A stretch of 64,000 nucleotides of DNA. Origin: Aphrophora alni. Taxonomy: Eukaryota > Arthropoda > Insecta > Hemiptera > Aphrophoridae. The notes beneath the pieces are model-generated. The model was not told where the DNA came from. It did not search any database and worked only from the letters and a program-made list of their open reading frames with translations. Shown here piece after piece: positions 1 through 11,165 of the stretch. The stretch's first letter is position 1; each line of letters starts with the position of its first letter. The stretch is from NCBI GenBank assembly GCA_963513935.1, contig OY740765.1:116999362-117063361 (forward strand), in the 5' to 3' direction. Made by a program: the position numbers and the translations under genes.

Positions 1-902
1 TTTCCCTTCGACGGAGAAAAATGCATTATTTACCATCAAGGGTTGTCCCTCGATCCCGACCCTGGTGCGTGGGACTCTCACCCACTAAAAAACTCCCCTC
101 CTTCAGGCATCACTCAACCGTTACTGATCAGCATATCTTCAAGGTGGTGTCTCGTATTTTGCCTTTTTGAGCACTGTCTTATTTTCATCTTCGTCTTTAC
201 TACAGATTAACAAAGTAACAGGTTTCTCTCTTACCTTGACGACTTTCTTCCTGGCTCAAGTTCCAGGAGATCTTGTCTTCAAGCATCATTCCATCAATGT
301 TGTCCAGAGTGATTTCACCTCTTTTCCACTTGCAGCCTCTGTCTTACCAATGGAAGAAAATATTGACAATTCCATGTCATCCTAATCAGTGTCCCCGTAC
401 TGGCAGGCTGAGCTTCCTATTTTACCTATTCTGTTCTGGTACTTAATGAAAAATCTGCACATATCTGAGTTAAAAAGTAATTCACCTCACCGTGCTTCCT
501 CTTGGTTCACTCACTGAGGTGTCTTGACTAGTTATTTCATCAATCTACCTTCAGTTTAGTTGTTCCATTGGTTTTTCCTGTAGTGCATAGCGTTCACTCT
601 AGCTTCTTCCTGTACTGCTGCAACACCCATGATTACTTTCAGCCGAAACACCTGTAGTTCTAGGAGCAGTAGATTTATAGGGATGATTTCTGCAATTACC
701 AAGACCGTTGGCTTTGAAACAGTTCTATAAAGTTTTGCAGAATTTGCAGTAGTACTCCTTTTCTTTGTACTCTGTGTATGCTATGTGTATTTGCCCTCTT
801 TAGGGGTTCCACCCACACTTCACATTTGTAGAGCAGAATGAAATTAATATATTCCCTTAAAATATACACGATTCAAAGTGACTGAAGTTAATTAGTTTGT
901 AG
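1..902. other. Upstream stretch, probably intron of the RSBN1-like gene
   Basis: No exon is recognised here. The first 130 bases are less AT-rich than the rest and can form a short GTGGG/CCCAC hairpin near position 80, but I cannot assign them to a family. A 72-codon open frame at 167-385 resembles nothing I know. The stretch ends in a plausible splice acceptor (TTAGTTTGTAG, ending at 902) just before the RSBN1-like exon, so most of it is probably intron. Confidence 0.4.
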
Positions 903-1108
903 ACAAATAATGGAATCTGAGCAAATAAAGTGTTTGTGGTATTATCTGTTGCTACAGTGTGTACAATGGATTGAAGATGCTAAGCTTAATCAGTTAAGGA
1001 GGGAAGGAATCCGTTATGCTAGAGTGCAACTATGTGACAATGATATTTACTTCCTGCCAAGAAATATTATCCATCAGTTCCGGACTGTTTCAGCTGTAAC
1101 AAGTATCG
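903..1108 (+). CDS. RSBN1/KDM9-like protein, penultimate recognisable exon
   Basis: This exon encodes part of a round spermatid basic protein 1 (RSBN1/RSBN1L) homologue. The family is a JmjC-related nuclear protein reported as a histone H4K20 demethylase (KDM9). The translated segment includes [20 protein letters not shown] and [20 protein letters not shown], which match the most conserved C-terminal block of the family as I remember it. The exon is bounded by an AG at 901-902 and a donor GGTAAGG, with GT at 1109-1110, and ends in phase 1 after ATC-G. Joined to the next exon at 3300 it reads SVTSIAWHVRLNQYY without a break, which is strong internal support. The ATG at 910 is internal, not a start. 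Earlier exons must lie left of the window. Confidence 0.9.
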
Positions 1109-2394
1109 GTAAGGACAACTTTCAACATATACTGTACTAACAACATTTGTTTTCAGAATTGGAAGGTACTCATGTCGAAATCAAGTTACGAGAATGTTGT
1201 GGGATGGGACAAATATCTTATAGACCGATTTCAATAAATTTAGCATGTGAGCATATTTTAGCATATCTCGAGTTTTTTTTACCTTTCTTATTTTATTTTT
1301 TTTGTTTTGGCTTAGCTGCCATAAGGGAAAAAAAAGAAGATTTTATCAAGTGTAGCCTTGAAGGACCCAAATAAAATACATTTTGGGATAGTTTATGCTT
1401 TGTGGATAGAGTAATAATAATTGTAATGTCTGTATGGTGGTTTATTTGTTTATCTTGTGTTTATTTGAAACTGTATGTGTTTATTGTTAGGTATTTTCTT
1501 GCTTCACTCATACATGTAGTTTAATTTTTAAATTTATATGTAAACCTGATTTGTTTTGTCATGATTTTAATATTATGTTTATAATTCGTAAAGGTTGACT
1601 AATTGACATTTCATTAATCAAAATTTTAATTCATTATTTCTATTGTATTGTTTTGTATCTCTTGACTGATCATTGTACACTTTATTATTGTGCATTTTTA
1701 AATAATTATATTTTATTATAATGTAAGTATGACTTATATAAATTAAATTTGTCCGTGACTATAAATAAATAAAACATTACGATTTACACTATTGAATGAA
1801 GGTACTTGGTAGAATTTTAATGAAAAAACAAACTACAATTTTATTGAGTCTTGCCGACCATGGTTTCGCCAGCAACGGCATTTACAAGGCAGCTTAACAA
1901 AGACTAAGGTAGATATTCATATAATATTACAAAAAGAAGAACAGTTACTTAGCTAAAGGGAAGGGAGTGGAAGGGCGGGGAAAACATGAGGTCATAAGGA
2001 AGACAATGGTTTTAACAAAGGTGAGTTTGACAATAATTCTACCTGATCATTGAGTACCAGTCTTTACAAAATATTCTACTAATCTCTAACATTTCTAATT
2101 AATTTAATTTCCTACTTTTTGCATTGACATGGAGAATCTCAATGTTTAAATTTAAGTAAAATGATTCAAACCATGTGAGAAATTAAGTGTGAAAAATATT
2201 AGTAAATTTGACATTTGTTGTTGTTGAGTTTAAAATGCAAAGGCTGTTATTATACAAAATAATGTTATAAGGCTTATAAATAATCTACAAAAAACTAAAT
2301 ATTAAAAAAAACATTTCAGGGCATTAAGGATATTGACACTTCCACTTATATGTATCAAACAATTTGTTAGACTCAACAGCTCACTTATATGTGA

Positions 2395-2565
2395 GTACCG
2401 GTATGGGAATCCCTAGGATCTTTCATTTTTCCTATCAGGTCTCTCTTGACCAACTCTTGTCCTCTTCCAACCCTGATGATATTACAATATTTGAGGGCTA
2501 AGTGTTTCTATTTTATGTCTTTTCAAGGTAATGATGCCTGCAAGGGATTTTCTTCTTAAATAAAA
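2395..2565 (+). repeat. SINE-like dispersed repeat, copy 1
   Basis: One of at least five longer copies of a roughly 200-bp family in this window (others near 18.6, 19.25, 49.97 and 58.70 kb, and a tail fragment at 40.6 kb). Shared landmarks are CCTATCAGGTCTCTCTTG, then a GACCCTGA-TTATTAGAGTATTCGAGGGC block, and a tail resembling TTTAAACAACAAGGAGGAAA. Other copies also carry GGCAATCCCGAGG at the left and GGTTAGATTCC, which is like a polymerase III B box. Copies lack terminal inverted repeats, which suggests a retroposon, but the tRNA origin is only a guess. Confidence 0.6.
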
Positions 2566-2925
2566 AATAAATAAATTGTGACCATAAATTTAAATGTACC
2601 CAATTTGATAATAAAGATAAATTCATAACTACAATATCCAGTCTATGGTTGGCTTTAGCACCATAGACTTGAAAAGTCTAAATAATTGCCTTCTCAAGCA
2701 GAAATTATGCTTAATACAATTTTCGCTAAGTCTCAAAAATATTAACGTGTAAAAGACCTTTTTAAAAAGGCGTCTTCTTAAACTATTTGGTGTCTGTCTC
2801 CTTATTCAGTGGAGAACTTTCTCAACCACAAGTGGTGATTTGGCGTGTATTTGTATTTTTTTTAATCACTGAACTATCTTCATTATTCATTTCAATGTAA
2901 CCAGTACTGTATTTTAATTGTATAT

Positions 2926-3215
2926 TGTGTGTTTTATATTTCATGACATATGGCTTTTTAATTAATTGAACTTAATGCATTTTTATTGGATATATTGTAA
3001 TGTTAATGTGTTTGTTATATTTTTATGTTAATCATAATTGTATGCCAACTATATAATTTAAAACATTGTATGCTATGTATTTTGTATTTCATGACATGTC
3101 TATTTAATTAAACTTTATGAATTTTTATTGGATTGGATGTAATGGTAATGTATTTGTTATATTTTTATGTTAATTTTAATTTTATGCCAACTATATAATT
3201 TAAAAATTGTTCACA
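2926..3215 (+). repeat. 148-bp tandem duplication in the intron
   Basis: Two diverged copies share the landmarks TTTCATGACAT, TTTTTATTGGAT, GTTATATTTTTATGTTAAT and TATGCCAACTATATAATTTA, spaced 148 bases apart. The second copy runs into an AATAAATAAATG tail. It is an old local duplication within the RSBN1 intron. Confidence 0.75.
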
Positions 3216-3299
3216 GCCAAAGTGAAAATAAATAAATGAACCATCACTGTAATATTTTGTACTTTTGATCAGTAATGTATAGTTTTATTTCTGTTATAG

Positions 3300-4045
3300 C
3301 ATGGCATGTACGTCTAAACCAGTACTATCCAGAAACACTAAACATGCAAGGTATTAAACATTCACGTGTTGTTTCTGGTCTATCTCAACATGTATACAGA
3401 GAGAAAAAAATTAATCCTATTTCTGCAAGTTGTTTAAGCCTTTCGAGTGGTGCTGCTGTTAAGAAAGAACAAAAAGATAAAGCAGAAGAACATTATAAGG
3501 ATGGTAAACGCAAAATTAAAGCCGATGATAGAGATAAAGATAAAAAGAAGATGAAATTAGAGAATCAGAAGCACTCTTCCGATGGAAAATCTCTAGATGA
3601 AAAGTCCCCGGATGGTAAATTTTCTGATGAAAAATCTCCTGATGGAAAACCTCTTGATGAAACAGCTTCCAATAGCAAATCTCATGATGAAACACCTCCT
3701 AATTGTAAACCTCTATTTGAAAAACCTAACAAACCTCTTGATGAAAAACCTCCCAATGATAAACTTCTTGATAAAAAACATCTTGATAGTAAATCTCTTG
3801 ATGGAAAACCTACTATTAGTAAATCACTTAATGAAAAACTTCATCATGAAAAATCATCAGATGGACATGCAAAACCATCGTTCAGTCTTAAACACCCTGC
3901 ACTAAAATCAGCACATTTATTGAAACCAGTAGTCATACTTAAAAGCAACTCAACAGAAGATAAAATCATAACAAAAGAACCCAGCTTATTACTCACCACC
4001 ACTGATGCTTCTCAAAAGAGCATTCTGTCTATAAACCCTGATTAA
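3300..4045 (+). CDS. RSBN1/KDM9-like protein, last coding exon
   Basis: This exon starts at the acceptor TTATAG (AG at 3298-3299) and completes the alanine codon split by the intron. It first encodes the conserved AWHVRLNQYYPE block, then a low-complexity, strongly basic and acidic tail of about 240 residues. The tail has a lysine-rich stretch (KAEEHYKDGKRKIKADDR) and about ten degenerate copies of a 10-residue unit like LDEKSPDGKP, and stops at TAA 4043-4045. Such a tail suits a nuclear protein, and disordered, poorly conserved C-termini are expected in this family. Immediately after the stop is GTAAGT, which could be a donor for a 3' UTR intron. The start of the exon is certain; where the mature 3' end lies cannot be seen. 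Confidence 0.88.
3575..3865 (+). repeat. Coding 30-bp minisatellite in the RSBN1-like exon
   Basis: Roughly ten imperfect 30-bp units, built on GATGGAAAACCTCTTGATGA, encode the degenerate (S/P)DGK(P/S)LDEK repeat. Some units are shortened, all stay in frame, and no stop appears in that frame, so the repeat looks to be under protein-level constraint. Length polymorphism is likely. Confidence 0.8.
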
Positions 4046-4451
4046 AGTAAGTATTTCTAATACTAAAAACTTGCATAATAATATGAGATGTGACTATAAA
4101 AACCCAGACTGATATTTTAAAATTGATTATTCAACTAATTACAACAAAAATATTATCCCCTTCAACATACCTTCTTCCCCTGATCCTTACACCACTTAAT
4201 GCGAATCTTCAACTTGTTAGAAGCAATGATGGAGGTCATCTTTTGATAGCACCTTCATCAGACTGTCGTTTTTGCCTTCACTGCATCTTTGGATTCAATA
4301 TAGATTCGTTTTATAATTTAAACTTGATCTTTGAGGGAAAAAAGAAAAGTCACACTGGATACAGAGGTCAAGAGATTTGGTGGAAGTTCCAATATGGGGA
4401 TTCTCTGCTTTGTCAAATCGACAGACAGCCCATTCTGTGCTGTTGCATTGT

Positions 4452-4740
4452 CTTGGTGAAGAATCCACAAACATTTCAATAATCATTTCCACATTTCAGG
4501 TCCTTGGTGAAGAATCCACAAACATTTCAATAATCATTTCCACATTTCAGGTCTTTTCTTCCTCTCACTTATTAAGAATCCATGAACCTCTCTTCCACAG
4601 TTCAGGTCTCTTCCTCTTACTCATTAAGAATCCACGAACTTCTCTTCCACATTTCAGGTCTTTTCCTCTCACTCATTAAGAACCCATGAACCTCTCTTCC
4701 TCATTTCAGGTCTTTTCGTCTTACCCATTTATGAGGGGTT
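4452..4740 (+). repeat. About 50-bp tandem repeat downstream of the RSBN1-like stop
   Basis: Two near-identical units of about 51 bases (TTGGTGAAGAATCCACAAAC ... CCACATTTCAGGTC) are followed by about four more diverged units (CATTAAGAATCC ... CTCTTCCACATTTCAGGTC). Each unit ends in a polypyrimidine-CATTTCAG string that looks like a 3' splice site. The overlapping 130-codon and 100-codon open frames come from this array and are not supported as genes. Confidence 0.85.
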
Positions 4741-6310
4741 GTCAAGGCATGATTTACACCTTCTGGCACTTAACATTGAACTATCCTTTGAATATAAAAA
4801 AAAAAAAAAACTCATCATTGCTTTTTATTTGAAATTACTTTTATCTTTGTGAACTGGAAGCCTGCCAATTCATTAATTGCTGTTTATTTTCTGAGTCGTA
4901 CTGGAAAAAACGGTGATTCATCACAAGTTATATTTTCAAAAAGTTTGATATTTTTCATGATGTTCATCCGAGTTTTCTTCTGAAGGAATGACTGGGCAAC
5001 ATCTTTTAGCAGAGTTTTTTTTTCATGTTCAAATTTTTGTGTAGAATTCTGTGGAATTTGTCAGGTTCTTTTATCGATGTTAGCCGATTCAGTTGTTGCT
5101 CGAATGCTGAAGCGAAGATTTTATCAGTGATTGATATTGAATATTAACATCTGTTTTTATGTACAAGGATAATCCTATTTCGTATTGGCTGCAGTCACTT
5201 TGGTTTTTGTATTTACTGAATACTGCAGGTATTTCATGAAAAATCAAGACAGATAATTAGTTTTAAAAACTTACCTTCCCTCTTTAAAGTTTTTAAAATC
5301 AATTGTGAAGCTGAGTATTTCATATAGTTTCATCAGAATTTTTTTTTAAAAAATGATATCTGTAGGGGATCTTCTAATTTTTATAAAGAATATTTACATT
5401 GCTCCATGCCATTTATTATATCAACAGAGCTCAGATCATATGGTCTCTTTGAAAACAAACTTTCGCCAAATTGTTGATTGCATGTGCTTGGAAATTTATA
5501 CGTAGATAAAGCGGAGAGAATTCTACTTGCTCTTGCCAAGGTCACAAAATCACAGTTTGGTTCTTTTACAGCCACACCTCATATTAACAAATACAATTCT
5601 ACTAATTCATTTGCTTTATAATATTTTGATAATTTTTGTGATTATTTTTTCAATTACTATTTCCTTTTTATATGAATAAGATGTAAAACATATAGTTTGT
5701 GCATACTCAACAAATCAAATGAATATATACATTTTATTAGTTAAATTTCCTTTCTTACAAGGAAACAAAAAAGAAAATTTCATAATGGTTAGTTACCGTT
5801 ACATTAAAAACATCTTGTTCATATCATGTTTATAAATAGTAATTTTTAAAATTTTTAACTTCAAATATTTTAATAGTTATCAATATTTGAGTAAAGTTTT
5901 TTTAGTTACTATAATATTTCAGCAACACAGTTTTAAACTACACACGGGTATCCAAAACTTATAGTGAATTCTGTCTGAAATATAGTTCTATAGATCATGT
6001 AAGACAACTTTATTCATTCGTGGTTTTCTTTAAATAACTCTTACGTCTTTTTTATATTAAGGTCTTGTAATAAGTACATTTTTTCAAACTTTTAGCTCAT
6101 AGTGCTTATTTCTGGATAGAAACGGTATTACCACATATCTACCACAATTTCCTTAATCTCTTTTGGCCTATTGTCATGTTTACCTTGCTTACTTGTTAAA
6201 CTCTTTTCTTACCTACTCCATTAATAGAACAGAATGTTTTCTAACATACATCATACTCTGTTAAATTATTGTCCACCTTACCTCGAACTCTGAATTTAAA
6301 GGTTGCTTCA
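4741..6310. other. AT-rich stretch without recognised genes
   Basis: It contains a poly-A run at about 4797-4811. No coding family, RNA gene or bounded repeat was recognised. A 64-codon minus-strand frame at 5381-5575 has no recognisable motif. Confidence 0.5.
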
Positions 6311-6314
6311 TTAA

Positions 6315-8079
6315 CACTCTAACTGGTGAATCTGGCGCATGTTAATTTGTCTTAAAAATTCTTCATTCGTTTAAAAATTAATAAAATATATTATTTGTAT
6401 ACAAAACCTAACTTATAAGATATCATTTTTCTCAGAAAGATGCATAGAATTCATCTATGTAATAAAAAAATAAATTTTTGAAACGGTTTTGGAGTAAGTA
6501 TGTTAGATGTCAAAAATGATATTAACTTTTTTTTCAGAAAATCCTGTATCACCCAAAATCAATAGCTTACTACCTATTTCTAAGATATACACAATTTTTG
6601 TGTATTATTTGTGAATATATTTAGGAAAAAAATATATAAATTTGTTACATTTTAAAAATAATGTAAAAAAATATTTTACATAAAAACTGAATTTTCTCTT
6701 TATTTTTTCAAAAAAAAACATTAAAAATAGTAAAACATATTTTATACAGAACTTCTATATATCATTATGTCCAGAAAGGTGCATAAAATGTAGGTGTGTA
6801 GTGAAAAAAAATGTTAGATGTATTACATTTGGAGTTTTTTGGTCAAATACCAAAAAATCGAAGAGTAATGGAGCAGAAATTTTACAAAAATGGTAATGAA
6901 TAACATACTAATAGATTTATCAGAATTTTTTCAACCATTACTTGACATTTGTCATATATTTGTGAATATATTTAGGGAAAAAAAATTTGTTAGATTTTCA
7001 ATATAAGAGTGACAATTTTCCAAAATTTGCTATTCTGACGCTTGAGGTTAGGTTTGAACTCTTGACATTTAGGCGTAATTAGTAACTTTCTAAAGCTAGG
7101 CCTAAGACAAAATCATTAGATTTTACTAAGACAATATACTTTACAAAGAATAACACACATATTCACTTGTATAATCATATAAAACACTAAATATAAGAAA
7201 ATATGCATATAGCCTAAACTTACCATTTTCCTTTTAGGTTATCCATATATAAACGGTGCATTCACTCAAAAACATAAACTTTAGAAATAAAAACACATAT
7301 ATTGTAACTTGTATACACAATTTATATACAATTTGTATACAAAACCTTCAAAATAACAAAAATCTAATCCCAAAACCAATATGTGCCACGCCTATTACGT
7401 CGTAATATTACAGTTTTTACGTCAGACATTTGCTACGTTTGGACTACTTTGGACTTTAAAACAATACCTTCTTAGTAAGCATTTGCCTATATCAAGTGGT
7501 ACCAACTTATAGAATGAAATTTCCCCTACAACATAGTGTAAAGAACAAATCCTTTTTCTGACAAGAAAAATGAATTTCGTCTTTTCGTAAAGTGCACCGA
7601 ATGCCAAATGAATTTCGTGTCGTCAGGTTTGTTCTATGTTCAAGTAGGAATATCTCTGGATCTATGAGACGCAGAAAAATTTGTAATCTACGGTTAGAAA
7701 GAGAAACATGTGATCTATAGAACAGTGTTTTAGTTGACTTAAATAACAGATAAATAGAGTTGTAATGATATCGGGAAAAATGGCGTCGCGTTTTACGAAA
7801 AGGCGCACGGTTCAAATCTTTGACGTTATGTATTAAAAATACGTGAACTTCAGCAATTTTTGGAATATTATTTATAACGTTTTGTGGTATTTTTTTTTGC
7901 ATGATTATGCATCTACGGAACATTACTTTTCCAACGGTATTTTATTTATTGTGATAGGACAATTCTAAGTGGGCGTAATGTTGAATTGCAAAATACGTGT
8001 TTTATAGTTTTGTGAAGTGAGCCATGAGTAATGCCGCGACCACTTTTAGGCAAAAAGTGGTCGAGCACCAGTTGGAGGG
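6315..8079 (-). mobile_element. TTAA-target (piggyBac-like) non-autonomous element A
   Basis: The element is flanked by TTAA at 6311-6314 and 8080-8083. Its ends are CACTCTAACTGGTG and, reverse complemented, CCCTCCAACTGGTG, matching at 12 of 14 bases. TTAA duplication with a CCCT-type end is characteristic of piggyBac, though Kolobok and Sola also use TTAA. A strong subterminal hairpin (CGACCACTTTT/AAAAAGTGGTCG, about 8038-8064) lies next to the right end. The 6.3-7.1 kb half is homologous, in reverse orientation, to the copy ending at 14942 and to the ends of the copies near 23540 and 26991. The 138-codon and 61-codon minus frames inside show no transposase motif, so it is probably a MITE. 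Confidence 0.8.
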
Positions 8080-8769
8080 TTAACTCTGACCTCTTCTTTT
8101 GGTTTCCGATCTTGTCACCAGGAAACAGGCAGCACTGATATCATTTGACAAAGATACGAATCCAGTTCATCTTTAGTATCCATTAAGTATTGAACTCAAC
8201 ATAACGAAGCACTTCTGCAGGCATTTACAATATTTGTAACATTCCACATTATTGGGTTACTTGTTGGGGTAGTACTTTGTTCAATATGTGAGGTGTAATT
8301 AGATATAACATAAAGAACTTACATCATACCAGCATGCGATCATATATCGGAATAGACAAACGGACAAGTAAATTTGGTTAATGTTACAGAACCGTGAATA
8401 AATGGGTCGTATGAATGAAATCTGTTAAATAAAATAATGTATAGTTTAAGATATAATTGTAAACTTTGTTTTATAAAATATTAGAATTAAGGAAACAAAT
8501 CCAAAATAGTACGTTTAATAAATTCAGTGCAATGTTGTGCGCAGATATTTTCGGACAGATTGTTGCATTTTTGGCCTGCAATTTCACCAATGACCATACT
8601 TTGAGATCTGGAGATGTTCACTTTGATTTTTAGGAGCAGACTTGCTCATCTTTATCCAGTGAGAGAAGTCCTGTTCTTGGCTTCTCGTCTACATCAGATA
8701 TTCTCATATACCAGAGCAGTATACATCTGCAAGAGCGACGGAGGAAATGAGCTATTTCATTTTGAAAAA

Positions 8770-9553
8770 GAGTAGATCCCTATTAATCTGGACCCCATTA
8801 TTCTGGACTTCGTTTTTTTGCCATCTACCATCATAAAAAAATTTAATTCATTTAAATTCTAAAATTAATAACAAAAATTGATATGGCTGGATTGGAAAGA
8901 GAGTATTTTCACAACATTCTCCACTAAGGTGGTGAAAATTCAATAACACTGAATGACATTGAGTTCTGTTTATAAGGAGATGAAGATGATCCAGGTTATC
9001 ACATTTTAACAGAGGATGAGATTGTTGAAAGTACGATCGCTGCGGAAAGCTCTGAAACGGATGAATATGACCAGGATGAAACGGGTGATATTATTAACCC
9101 TAAGCCAAAACTTAGTGAAATTAAATACCATCTACACATTGTCATTAAATATGTTGAAAATAACAATGACAAAAACATATCTGTATATTATGAAGATTTG
9201 AGGCATCTGCATGAGTGAATTATTAAAGAAATTAATGTCAAAGGAAGACAACAAAATATTACCAGTTTCTTCAAAGCAGTAAGCGTGTCAAGTATGGTTA
9301 ATGAAGGTGTGTCTTAATTGTCATGTTCTAATTCTGTACTGGACTAGTTATTCTGTAGGGCCAAATACTGTATTGCTTTATATCTTGTATACTTGTATTT
9401 CTTAAATTTAAAATACACGTTCTTTTTACTGAACAGAGTGTTTTAATATGTACTTTGGCTTATTTCATAGGTTATTTTGTTTAATCTGGTCTTTCATTAA
9501 TGCGGACAACCTAGAACAAACCCCAATTAGTCTGGATTAATGAGGTTCTATTG
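8770..9553 (+). mobile_element. Tigger/pogo element, internally deleted
   Basis: The left end GTAGATCCCTATTAATCTGG and the right end, reverse complemented (CAATAGAACCTCATTAATCC), form imperfect inverted repeats of the Tigger/pogo type. The right side is followed by TA. The inside keeps only the 3' part of a transposase gene. It sits inside the left arm of the foldback repeat, so it is younger than that repeat. Confidence 0.8.
8979..9317 (+). pseudogene. Tigger transposase C-terminus, broken
   Basis: The plus frame reads from DEDDPGYHILTEDEIVES through an acidic linker to a typical Tigger/jerky-like end (GRQQNITSFFKA). One in-frame TGA interrupts it after LRHLHE. Tigger C-termini end in a Q-x-x-I-x-x-FF motif, which is present here. 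The DNA-binding and DDE catalytic domains are absent, so no activity is possible. Confidence 0.8.
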
Positions 9554-9605
9554 TACAGTTTTTATTTGAAGTTTACCTTAAATCAGTGAAAGCATCGGTC
9601 GTATA

Positions 9606-10917
9606 AATGAGGAGCGTTCAATAAGTAAAGAGACAAATAGGCGTAGTGTTAAAGTGTTTTATTATATATAGGTATACTTTTTTCCATTTTTCAACATAAT
9701 CCCCCCCCCCCCTCTACATTTATACACTTTTCCCATCGGCATTTCAGCTTTTTTATGCCTTCAGCGAAAAATTCTTTACTTTGGCGTTGAACCCAGACTT
9801 GTACCGCTGTCTTCACATCTTCATTGTTTTCAAATCTCTTACCTCACATAAATTCTTTTTTAGGTCCAAACAAGTGAAAATCTGATGGAGCCAAATCAGG
9901 ACTATAAGGGTGGTGGGGTAGGACTTCCCAGTTCAACCTTTCAATAGTTTCAAGTGTGTCATAAGCTTTGTGGGCAAGTATTGTCTTGGAGAAAAAGGAC
10001 TCCCTTACTCTGCAAACCCCGTCTCTTACTCAGAATTGCTTGCTTCACTTTTGCTTCCAGTTCTTCCTGTAGTACTCTCCATTAACAGTGCACTGATTTT
10101 ACAGATAGTCACAGAAAATTGGACCTTTAAACTCCCAAAAAATGGTAAGCATGACTTTTCCAGCTTTTGATTGTGGGTTTTGAATTTTTTCCTTACAGGA
10201 GAAAACTCATGTTTCAACTCCATGCTTTGGTGTTTGGACTCGGGCTCAAAGTGATCTATCCAAGTTTCATGACATGTGACAATTCTTTCCAAAAAAGCTT
10301 CTCCTTCTTCCTGATAACGTCTTTTCAGTTCCTGGCAGATTTGAGGCCTGACATTTTTGTGGTTGTCGTCAACAGTTTTGAAACCCAACATGCGCATGTT
10401 TTGCGGTATTTCAACTTGTCATGAATAATTGAATGGACGGTGCCTACACTTGTATGACAAGTTTTAGCTATTTGAGCCACTGTAATTCTTTGGTCTTCCT
10501 GAATAAAAGTTTCGATTCGGTTTTCCATCAAAGCATTTGAAACCTCAATCGGCCGGCCTGAACGTTACACATTTGTTCGCCCAACTTTGTACCAATCTAT
10601 CCACTTATAAAAGTTTGCACAGTTTATACAACTTTTCCCATATTGTCTTTTCATTCTTGAATAAATTTCAGATGGTTGTGTTCCTACAGAAAACAAAAAT
10701 CTAATAACAGCTCGTTGCTCTTCCAAAGTGCAATCTTCAAGAAAACTTGCCATTTTCAAAACATTGCAAAAATAAACAAACTTTCAACAATGACAAAACA
10801 GCTGTATTAGAATGTTGGCGGTGTTGCCAACTCACAATATTGATAGTTATAAAATTTCCCAAGTGATTGTTTTTGAACCTGGAAAGGTTTGTCTTTTTAC
10901 TTATTGAATGCCCCTCG
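9606..10917 (-). mobile_element. mariner-family transposon, inactive
   Basis: The ends share GAGGGGCATTCAATAAGTAA (right, reverse complement) and GAGGAGCGTTCAATAAGTAA (left), followed by A(A/G)AGACAAA, at about 28 matching bases. TA dinucleotides lie at both edges, as expected of mariner. The element is about 1.31 kb, full mariner length, and carries one minus-strand transposase gene. It is inserted in the left arm of the foldback repeat. Confidence 0.9.
9712..10759 (-). pseudogene. mariner transposase, frameshifted
   Basis: The gene starts at ATG 10759 with MKMASFLEDCTLEEQRAVIR, the usual N-terminus of this mariner clade. Two helix-turn-helix blocks follow (IYSRMKRQYG ... FYKWI and ITVAQIAKTCHTSVGTVHSI). 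Catalytic-domain pieces are recognisable in several frames: FLQDN holds the second Asp, and HPYSPDLAPSDFHLFG holds the third (mariner is DD34D). The C-terminus is EFFAEGIKKL...WEKCIN. Several stops and frameshifts are visible, and a 12-C run at 9701-9712 lies at the end of the frame. The gene cannot make a working enzyme. Confidence 0.9.
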
Positions 10918-10978
10918 TAAATAAATATCGAGCTTGACTTGTAAGATAATATTAGATAGAATAAAACTCGAACATAGT

Positions 10979-11011
<33 letters not shown>

Positions 11012-11165
11012 TATATTATATATAATAACTTGATCTGTTATAGTTTAGTTATTGTAGCTCACGTATTACTGAGGATGACGACTTTGTCTTTGAAACACGT
11101 TTGATTAAGTAAACATAATTTTTGTGAGATCTTGTGTTCGAGTTTTATTCTATCTGTCAGTAGTG
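10918..11165 (+). mobile_element. AT-rich MITE remnant with TA/TG microsatellite
   Basis: This segment interrupts the foldback arm. Its outer parts (ATAGAATAAAACTCGAACA and, at the far side, TGTTCGAGTTTTATTCTAT) are inverted copies of each other, and both recur at 11572-11700. It contains a (TA)n(TG)n microsatellite at 10980-11010 and a hammerhead-like motif at 11069. Confidence 0.55.
11069..11106 (+). ncRNA. Hammerhead-like core (degenerate)
   Basis: CTGAGGA is followed by a possible GAC...GTC stem, then GAAACACGTTTGAT. The CTGANGA and GAAA boxes and their spacing fit a hammerhead ribozyme. Stem III (ACAC/GTTT) has one mismatch, so this copy is probably inactive. Confidence 0.35.

Larger units (their letters stand above)
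1109..3299 (+). other. Intron of the RSBN1-like gene
   Basis: A phase-1 intron of 2191 bases runs from GTAAGG at 1109 to TTATAG at 3299. It is AT-rich and holds a SINE-like repeat copy (about 2395-2565) and a diverged 148-bp tandem duplication (2926-3215). A 75-codon open frame at 1147-1374 starts inside it but shows no family resemblance and is taken as chance. Confidence 0.85.

Noticed and set aside
4090..4482. 130-codon plus open frame downstream of the RSBN1-like gene
   Set aside because: No recognisable motif, runs into the tandem repeat, and follows a clear stop codon of the gene; likely chance.
7422..7923. Minus-strand frames of 61 and 138 codons inside TTAA element A
   Set aside because: No piggyBac catalytic motifs or cysteine-rich C-terminus; not present as a frame in the related copies, so treated as chance.
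10026..10424. Separate small genes on either strand within the mariner
   Set aside because: Minus frames are pieces of the one transposase; plus frames are shadows.
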